Shown: positions 58,729-64,000 of the stretch, in pieces
Layout: each line of letters opens with the position of its first letter
Position numbering within the stretch: position 1 is the stretch's first letter
Source: Candidatus Altimarinota bacterium
GTDB lineage: Bacteria > Patescibacteriota > Gracilibacteria > BD1-5 > UBA2023
Assembly (NCBI GenBank): GCA_024709505.1
Contig: JANJWP010000005.1
Span: 56,354-120,353, forward strand
Direction of reading: 5' to 3'
Length of the DNA stretch: 64,000 bases
Made by a program: the position numbers and the translations under genes
The notes under the pieces: generated by a model
Databases searched by the model: none
What the model saw: the letters and a program-made list of their open reading frames with translations, nothing else
What the model was told of the DNA's origin: nothing

Positions 58729-59814
58729 ATGAACCATCTGACGCCCATCGTCATCCCCACTCCGTTCGACGCGCACCTCCATCTGCGCGACGGCGACTTC
58801 CTCGACACGACGGTTCCGCACTCGTCCCGCCTTTGGGGCGGCGCCATCGTCATGCCCAACCTGAAGCCCGCCGTCCGCACCGTGGCGCAAGCGCTCGATT
58901 ACCGCGAACGCATCTTGGGCCGGGTCGCGAATCCCGGTTCGTTCAATCCCTGCATGACGCTCTACCTTACCGAAGAGACGAGCGACGAAGACCTTCACGA
59001 AATCGTCGCCTCCTATGGCAAGGTCGTCGCGTGCAAGCTCTATCCGGCCGGCGCGACGACCAACTCTTCCGAAGGAATTCCCGACGTCGAGAAGGCTTAC
59101 CGCATTTTCGAAACGATGGAGCGTCTCGACGTTCCGCTTTGCGTGCACGGCGAAGTGACCGATCCAACGGTTGACGTGTTCGACCGCGAGAAGGTTTTTG
59201 TGGAACGGTATCTCGACAAAATCGTGAAAACCTTCCCGAACCTTCGGATCGTGCTCGAACACGTCACCACGTGCGAAGGCGTTGATTTCGTCGCGGCGGC
59301 GCACGGCCGAGTCGCGGCGAGCATTACGGCACACCACCTGCTCTTCAACCGTAACGCGATCTTTTCCGGCGGGGTGCGTCCGCACTTTTACTGCCTGCCG
59401 GTGCTCAAGCGCGACGTTCACCAGTCGGCCCTCATCCGAGCGGCCGTCGGCGGCGGTAGCAAATTCTTTGCCGGTACCGATTCGGCGCCGCATGCCCGAA
59501 GCCTCAAGGAAGCCTCCTGCGGATGCGCCGGCTGTTATACGGCGCCCCAAGGGCTCGAAGCCTATGCGCTCGTATTTGAGAAAATGGGGGCGTTCGATGC
59601 CGGAAAATCGAGCGTCGGCGTGGAAACCTTCGCCGACTTCGTCTCCCGTTCGGCGCCGAAGTTCTACGGAATCGCGGCGCCGCAAGGCACCATCGCCCTT
59701 TCGGTCGAAGAAAATGGAGTAAGCGTTCCGGGGAGCTATCCTTACGGCGAACATTCGCTCGTTCCCCTTTTCGCGGGGGAGACGATGCGGTGGAAGGCCG
59801 AACGTTCGTCGTGA
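58729..59814 (+). CDS. pyrC: dihydroorotase, ending at an unusual UGA
   Basis: 361 residues to the UGA: metal ligands DAHLHLRDG, carboxylated Lys in CKLYPAGATTNSS, His in CVHGEV and LEHVTT, catalytic Asp in FAGTDSAPH. E. coli PyrC type; closes carbamoyl-aspartate to dihydroorotate. Complete at WKAERSS. In this genome UGA should be Gly, yet no UAA or UAG follows in any plus-strand frame before the terminator at 59856, and reading on would run far into the opposite-strand deaminase gene. The end is therefore taken as UGA 59812, with reservation. No internal UGA. Confidence 0.9.
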   Translation: MNHLTPIVIPTPFDAHLHLRDGDFLDTTVPHSSRLWGGAIVMPNLKPAVRTVAQALDYRERILGRVANPGSFNPCMTLYLTEETSDEDLHEIVASYGKVVACKLYPAGATTNSSEGIPDVEKAYRIFETMERLDVPLCVHGEVTDPTVDVFDREKVFVERYLDKIVKTFPNLRIVLEHVTTCEGVDFVAAAHGRVAASITAHHLLFNRNAIFSGGVRPHFYCLPVLKRDVHQSALIRAAVGGGSKFFAGTDSAPHARSLKEASCGCAGCYTAPQGLEAYALVFEKMGAFDAGKSSVGVETFADFVSRSAPKFYGIAAPQGTIALSVEENGVSVPGSYPYGEHSLVPLFAGETMRWKAERSS

Positions 59815-59855
59815 ATCGAAACCCTCTCGGGAAAAAGGAGCCCGAGAAAAAACCT

Positions 59856-59880
59856 CCCCCGTCGCAAGACGGGGGTTTTT
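59856..59880. terminator. bidirectional terminator
   Basis: CCCCCGTC-GCAA-GACGGGGG then T5 (plus); AGGTTTTTT on minus. Confidence 0.8.
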
Positions 59881-60372
59881 CTATCCGCGGTACGAATACG
59901 AGAGGGCGTTGTATTCGTCGGTGGAATGGACGACGTACCCCTCCTTTTTCAAAAGCACGAAAAAGGACACTCCGGCGTCAAGCGCCATTTTGGAACAGAT
60001 GGTACACCAGGGCTCACCGGACGGCGCGAGCTTTCCGTCTTTTCCCAAACGCGCGTAGTAGAGCGTCGAACCGGGAACCTTCGAGGGATTTTTTCGGAGC
60101 GCGTCCATTACGGCACGCTGTTCCGCATGGACGCAACAACTCTTGTCGGAAACTTTTGGATGGAGGGCCATCTTATCGCGCTGGCAACGACGCTGTGATT
60201 CGAGGTTTCCCGGAGGCGAATTCACCCCTTCCCCGATAGTATCGCCATCTTCGGAGACGATGATTGCCGCGCACTGCCAGTCTTGACATCCGGCGGTTCG
60301 GGCGAGTTCGGCGATGCGGGCATAGGCCGATTCGACGAAGCGGAGTTCTTTTAGGTCGGTAACGAGGCGCAT
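59881..60372 (-). CDS. cytidine/deoxycytidylate deaminase family protein
   Basis: 163 residues: zinc site CCVHAEQRAVMDAL (His, catalytic Glu) and PWCTICSKMALDAG (two Cys), AAIIVSEDGDTIGEGVN at the N-terminus and LYYARLGKDGK between. Closest in layout to dCMP/ComEB-type deaminases; substrate could be a nucleoside. Stop UAG right at the shared terminator. No UGA. Downstream of, and probably co-transcribed with, the nucleoside kinase. Confidence 0.85.
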   Translation of the reverse strand: MRLVTDLKELRFVESAYARIAELARTAGCQDWQCAAIIVSEDGDTIGEGVNSPPGNLESQRRCQRDKMALHPKVSDKSCCVHAEQRAVMDALRKNPSKVPGSTLYYARLGKDGKLAPSGEPWCTICSKMALDAGVSFFVLLKKEGYVVHSTDEYNALSYSYRG

Positions 60373-60383
60373 GGGTCAAAAAA

Positions 60384-61175
60384 TTAGGCCGCCATTTTCA
60401 AAAGCGTCTGCCGAACGGCGTCCTTGGTCGCAAGCGTTTGGGCGGAAGCGTCGTTTATGAGGTCGAGTTCGTCGGTTTCGACCCGAATGACCGGAACGTC
60501 GCGGTAATACTCCGAAAGGATGTCGCGGCGGTTTTGATCGTAGAAGGCGTGGAGTTCGTCGGTCACGGCCACGATTTGCGAGTCGATATAGCTTCCGCGG
60601 CGTTCGAGCCGACCGAGGACGGTTTCGGGTTTGGCGCCCACGTGGACGACGAAATCGGGTTTGGGAAGCGTTTTAAACGACGCGTCGAAATCGCGGGCGA
60701 ACTTCTTGCCCGCGGATCCGCGAATCTTCAAACGGGCATAAACGAGCACTTGGACGATGGAAAAATCCATCACGACGACCGAACTTCGGGATTCGAGAAA
60801 CGCCCTCGTCACGATGGCTTCGTCCAAGGATTTGAAGAGTTCCTGGTTCTTTTGCCAGAGGATCGCGTCGGAAAGCCCGTCGGAAGACGCCTTGATAATG
60901 GGAAGGTACGGGCTCATTTGCGGAAGCTCGGTCAATTTTCGAACCGACGGCGGATCGATGATGCCTTCGGTTCGAAGGGCTTCTTCGACATGCGAAATGA
61001 GCAGGTTGGTGAAGGTGGTTTTTCCCACTCCCGATTGCCCCGTGACCGCGATGACCGGATACCTTCGGTGCGCGAGGAGGAATTGGCGAAACGAAATCCC
61101 CTTGAGCGGAAGGGGTTTGGACGATTCGACGGCCGCGACGTGCTCGGCGGCGGCGAGCTGTTTTGGAGTGGACAT
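60384..61175 (-). CDS. deoxynucleoside kinase-like P-loop protein
   Basis: 263 residues: P-loop AVTGQSGVGKTTFTNLL, DILWQKNQELFKSLD-like lid helices, MDFSIVQVLVYARLK, FVVHVGAKPETVLGRLERRG (LID arginines) and VIRVETDELD. Matches the deoxynucleoside kinase fold; phosphorylates salvaged deoxynucleosides. ATG 61175 has TACAAT at 61192-61187 upstream. Overall pair with the deaminase suggests pyrimidine deoxynucleotide salvage. No UGA. Confidence 0.82.
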   Translation of the reverse strand: MSTPKQLAAAEHVAAVESSKPLPLKGISFRQFLLAHRRYPVIAVTGQSGVGKTTFTNLLISHVEEALRTEGIIDPPSVRKLTELPQMSPYLPIIKASSDGLSDAILWQKNQELFKSLDEAIVTRAFLESRSSVVVMDFSIVQVLVYARLKIRGSAGKKFARDFDASFKTLPKPDFVVHVGAKPETVLGRLERRGSYIDSQIVAVTDELHAFYDQNRRDILSEYYRDVPVIRVETDELDLINDASAQTLATKDAVRQTLLKMAA

Positions 61176-61407
61176 GCGTGGATTGTACCACGAATTGGAA
61201 AAAGTGGAAAATATCGAGCTTAAGCCATAGGAAAGGCGATCATATATCAAAAGAATATTTGGATCCCGATGATGTTCCGAACGAAGAACGACAGGGTCGG
61301 ACAAAAATTTTCTCCGGCAAACCCGCATTTTGAAAAACGCCGCTTCGAGCGTTCGACGAAATGACGGCGAATATTTTGGATGGGTCGTTCAAAGATTGCG
61401 AATGGCT
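61176..61407. other. non-coding interval
   Basis: No gene seen. Begins with the kinase promoter and turns A+T-rich around 61210-61260 (ATATATCAAAAGAATATTTGG), then ordinary sequence up to element B. Confidence 0.4.
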
Positions 61408-61527
61408 GGGGATGAGGGATTCTTCCTTCGCCGACAAAGCGGCTCAGGACGCCTCGGCCGCGAGCCAAACCGTTGGCTCGCTCAACGCTGCGCGTTGGCC
61501 TCGGTTCGAATCCCCCACCATATCCCC
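61408..61527. repeat. element B: structured repeat bounded by tRNA-like 3' ends
   Basis: Left end GGGGAT+GGGATTC (61408-61422) pairs with GAATCCC (61508-61514)+ATCCCC (61522-61527). Read on minus, the left edge looks like a tRNA 3' end (GAATCCCTCATCCCCAGCCA); read on plus, the right edge is GGTTCGAATCCC. Core hairpin GCGAGCCAA-ACCG-TTGGCTCGC (61460-61481) is nearly that of element A, and CAACGC-TGC-GCGTTG follows. Shared blocks with A also include GCCTCGGCCGC. Followed by a terminator, so it may be transcribed. Confidence 0.6.
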
Positions 61528-61540
61528 GCAGAAAATCAAA

Positions 61541-61566
61541 AACCCCTCCGACCGGAGGGGTTTTTT
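61541..61566 (+). terminator. terminator after element B
   Basis: AACCCCTCC-GACC-GGAGGGGTT then TTTT. Confidence 0.8.
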
Positions 61567-61573
61567 GGGTTTT

Positions 61574-61730
61574 CTGGCTGGACTCTATGGTCCTACACCA
61601 AACGTACCATTATTAGAAAGTTCTATTCTCGAGTAGTTGGCCACGTTGGTCCTCCAAAAATCGTTCTATTGTTGGAGTGGTTCTATTCTCGAATAGTTGG
61701 ACTCTATGGTCCTACATCAAAATGGGACAT
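61574..61730. repeat. imperfect 60-nt direct repeats
   Basis: Period of exactly 60 nt: TTCTATTCTCGAGTAGTTGG at 61621 and TTCTATTCTCGAATAGTTGG at 61681; GGACTCTATGGTCCTACA at 61580 and 61700, degenerate (GGCCACGTTGGTCCTCCA) at 61640. Each unit can form CTATTC/GAATAG and GGAC/GTCC hairpins. Confidence 0.65.
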
Positions 61731-61771
61731 TTGGGACAGTATAAAAAGACTGCGATCCATGATTACCAGTT

Positions 61772-62170
61772 TTAATTTCGTGCAATGCAGATTTCCTGTC
61801 TAACTTTATTGAAATCCTTGATTTCGCAGTTTTTTGCCGCCTCAAATTGGAGTTGCAATAACCAAGTAGAATAAAGCACCACACCACCGATGGCGATTCC
61901 GGGTGCCACGATAAGGAGCCGCAATGGTCCTGATTTCCTGACGATTCTACCAAATGCGAGCAACATGTATGCCGTTGGTAATGAGGTTATGATGAAATAG
62001 AGACGCAGGAAGTTATCTTTAAATTCGATTACCTCAAGATTGACTGTTGCTTTAATAACGAAAGTGGCGACCAGAACTGTAAATGCAGCAAACATTCCAG
62101 ACGTCATTTTCATGAGGATTTCTAACGACTCGACGATATCAGCGTAAAGATCCGGTTTCAAACGTTCCAT
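61772..62170 (-). CDS. small membrane protein
   Basis: 132 residues with three hydrophobic helices: MFAAFTVLVATFVIKATV, FIITSLPTAYMLLAFG and LLIVAPGIAIGGVVLYSTWL; short polar C-terminus with two Cys. Starts MERLKPDLYADIVESLEIL. No family recognised. It is the last gene of the minus-strand accessory cluster, 52 nt after the 282-residue gene. A+T content is higher than in the core genes. No UGA; stop UAA. Confidence 0.6.
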   Translation of the reverse strand: MERLKPDLYADIVESLEILMKMTSGMFAAFTVLVATFVIKATVNLEVIEFKDNFLRLYFIITSLPTAYMLLAFGRIVRKSGPLRLLIVAPGIAIGGVVLYSTWLLQLQFEAAKNCEIKDFNKVRQEICIARN

Positions 62171-62222
62171 AATGACAAATTAAAGAAACAGCCCCGCCCA
62201 ATGGACAGTAATTTGAAATTCC

Positions 62223-63071
62223 CTATTCATCAAATTCCTGTTCGGTTTCATCGGATTCATCCATATTGACATCCTCATCAGCAAAAACGTATTCCGAAGC
62301 TATCTGCTCCAATAATAGAAGTAGTTCCCCCTTGTTCAGGTTTGATAATTTTCTGACTCCGTATTCGAGGTTGATGCCTTTGGTCAGATGGCCGACCGGT
62401 TTCTTCTTGCTGAATTCCGGATGCTTTCCTATGAAATCCAATGTGGCGAATAGGACTCATTTGGAACGTCCAAGGTTCCTTTCAAGAACGGCCTGATATA
62501 CGTCCTGGGTAAGGAATAGCGCGCGCGTCAAAACATACGGATCCCCCTTGTCGAACGAATCATAATCGGAGTCGACCTCCCATGGCGAACTCGTGAGTTT
62601 TACCGCCCACCAGAGACGGGCGATGGAATGGCGGCGGAGACTCCTGGAACTGTCGTTCGTGAACCAGTGATTCAGGAATCTATTTACCGCCTTAATTTGA
62701 AGGCTCTGGTTGCCTTGGAGCTTATCCGGATCCTTCGGTAAGGCCCATCTCGCGAAGGAGTACTCCCGGAATTGAACGTGACTCAAGTAAGCCCAAAATC
62801 TTGAGTCGGAAGCCTGGGTCTCATCCAAGAGTGAATAATACTCGAAAATGGCGATGGCATTCTGGCAATCACCATTGTGTCCTGATGTCCCGTCGAGAAT
62901 AGGGGGAACGGCGTCATCTGGGACTTGGATTTTCGTTGTCCAAAGATCTTCATCTTTTGGAATCCAAGTTCGATCGTAGTACGATTCGAGCGATTTCGAG
63001 CTGGTAAGCTGTCGTTTGATCCGCGTCACCGCGGAATCCTTGAACAATTGTTGGATTACCGTATTAGCCAT
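62223..63071 (-). CDS. hypothetical protein, DUF6339-like pattern
   Basis: 282 residues with UGA 62457 as Gly (GRSKGVLFATLDFI). Helical protein with RFWAYLSHVQFREYSFARW and SIARLWWAVKLTSSP-type segments; the combination 'RFWAYL(S/T)H...RW' resembles, from memory, a family labelled DUF6339 that I recall in restriction-associated operons with Z1 and MutL-like ATPases. C-terminus acidic (DESDETEQEFDE). Starts within the end of the upstream gene (8-nt overlap ATGGCTAA). Not confirmed by any search. Confidence 0.55.
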
Positions 63072-63900
63072 TGTCGTCCTCGTTAACGAGTAGTTGGTCG
63101 ATTCCGGTCAATGCTCGTGAAATTGGATCCTGCAATATTCTTTGAGCCATTTCGAACGGCACGCAATCGTCTAGTTTCTTACTGCTTACGATGGATCATA
63201 TCTTGGCGAACCATTCGGTGTTGGCATAGTTGCTCTCGCCTTGTTTTTTCCATTCGTAGAGCGCATCGAGTAACACTGGGAATACCACCAATCCGTGTAG
63301 CATGTCTTCGCAGCTTTTCGGCAAGCCGGAATAGCGCTTCCTATCGTCTTTCGAGAGGCAAATTTTGATTTTCCTATCACTGTAGTCAATTTCAGCCGGT
63401 CAGCTCATTAAGGGCAAAGTGCATATCTGCATCAATGCTCCGGCGGGAGGCCTCATCGGATCGAAGTCCTTATCCGCGACGAAGGAGGTCTCGCCACCGA
63501 TAGCGAGCACGTCCCCGCGCGAAATGGAAAAAGTACAATTTCCGTAATCACTGTGTAATCATACGGGACGATATTCCGGTAAATCCTTTTTGGAGCAAAC
63601 GAAAAAACCAAGATCGACCCTTCACCTGAGATTCTGTGCTGGCAACGTTATTTCCGTTCAATTCCGCAAGCACTCGAACGACTTCCTATAAAACGTTGAT
63701 CAACACTGCATTTCCAGAGTGAAACAAGCGTAACCGCCTCGGATAAGTTCATCCAAACCCTCGTGTTCCAATAGATATGTCGGACGGATAGTGACGAGAT
63801 CTGCTCAAATATCGCATTCCGCGACTCAAGAAAAATTTCCAGCCATGTCGTCACCGTTCCCCAATACCGGATGCGGGTAGGATAAATTTTTAGCTTTCAT
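63064..63900 (-). CDS. hypothetical protein revealed only by UGA=Gly (eight UGA codons)
   Basis: 278 residues. Opens MKAKNLSYPHPVLGNGDDMA, continues with GADLVTIRPTYLLEHEGL, ISRGDVLAIGGETSF and MRPPAGALMQICTLPLM, ends LLVNEDDNG. In-frame UGA at 63826, 63805, 63703, 63658, 63622, 63559, 63400ish and 63196ish would chop it into fragments under the standard code, leaving no ORF over 70 codons. Soluble, no signal peptide. Overlaps the DUF6339-like gene by 8 nt, so the two work as a unit. Family not recognised; a defence or restriction-related role is only inferred from the neighbour. Confidence 0.65.
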
Positions 63901-64000
63901 GCTTGGAAAGGGTTAGCGCGTATCTGTGCGTACCTCGTAATAGAATTCGAATCTTCATAGTCGATCATGATTCGATATTTATCCCCTTTATCACGGACCC
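63897..64000 (-). CDS. partial C-terminus of upstream accessory gene
   Basis: From the window edge the frame reads VRDKGDKYRIMIDYEDSNSI then TRYAQIRANPFQA and meets UGA at 63897-63899, overlapping the next ATG as ATGA. The residues look coding. If UGA is Gly the frame runs on to UAA at 63648, giving a 250-nt overlap with the next gene, which seems unlikely. Product unknown. Confidence 0.4.
   Translation of the reverse strand, partial: VRDKGDKYRIMIDYEDSNSITRYAQIRANPFQA

Noticed and set aside
61574..61730. CRISPR array
   Set aside because: Too few units, imperfect repeats, no uniform repeat-spacer border and no cas genes.
63648..63854. Minus-strand frame MTTWLEIFLESRNAIF
   Set aside because: It is the out-of-frame overlap of the 63064-63900 gene, whose frame is better supported by coupling and sequence; kept only as a possible extension of the partial gene.

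Overview
The window is bacterial and reads correctly only if UGA means glycine (translation table 25). At least 28 genes carry in-frame UGA exactly where their families need Gly: the first Gly of the Walker A box of PilB, the SAM motif of RsmG, the GGGTG loop of YvcK, the LPGIG hairpin of RecR, HKRGYR of the RlmL-like methylase and the G2 box of an RsbW-like ATPase. UAA and UAG are the normal stops. With the small, compact gene set, type IV pilus and T4SS-pilin-like genes, and rarely visible Shine-Dalgarno sequences, this points to a CPR/Patescibacteria member of Gracilibacteria or Absconditabacteria. The base composition looks near or above 50% G+C by eye (not computed), which is unusual for these groups. 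Read with the standard code, about a third of the genes would look broken.

Layout. 1-3330: partial diguanylate cyclase, zinc-ribbon protein, T-box-controlled glyS, an odd tRNA-ended repeat (element A) and tRNA-Asn. 3600-14640: HU, RsbW-like ATPase, obg, rpmG, pilB, rpsF-ssb-rpsR, a T4SS-type pilin, yvcK, an SPFH/NfeD pair and rsmG. 14900-17170: a pilin-like surface protein ending in a C-type-lectin/FGE domain whose last 35 codons look like the variable region of a diversity-generating retroelement. 17250-25250: class A PBP, LytR-CpsA-Psr protein, rsmH-ftsL-like, recR, ung. 25260-34380 (minus): rplA, an operon with a 1310-residue unknown protein, a DMT-like transporter, pheS, dnaN. 34585-44340: NUDIX, MBL-like protein and the F1Fo ATP synthase in two blocks (B-E-F-H-A-G, then D-X-C) split by rnhA, a secreted Cys-rich protein and a lipoprotein. 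44400-56980: two tandem secreted paralogs, hflX, topA, a pilin-FecR fusion, ppa, an RlmL-like methylase, an MTAN-like protein, corA. 57030-61180: VKOR, pyrD-pyrC, a deaminase and a nucleoside kinase. 61400-64000: an accessory segment with repeat element B, 60-nt repeats and genes of unknown function, one hidden by eight UGA codons.

Promoters of standard type (TTGACT/TTGAAA/TTGCGC, 16-17 nt, TATAAT/TATACT/TACAAT) and GC hairpin plus T-run terminators can be placed for many units, often packed so tightly that a promoter lies inside the previous terminator. Functionally the window supports translation (glyS, pheS, ribosomal proteins, rRNA methylases), replication/repair (dnaN, ssb, recR, ung, topA, rnhA), envelope building (PBP, LCP, YvcK, FtsL), surface display and pili, energy coupling, and nucleotide salvage.
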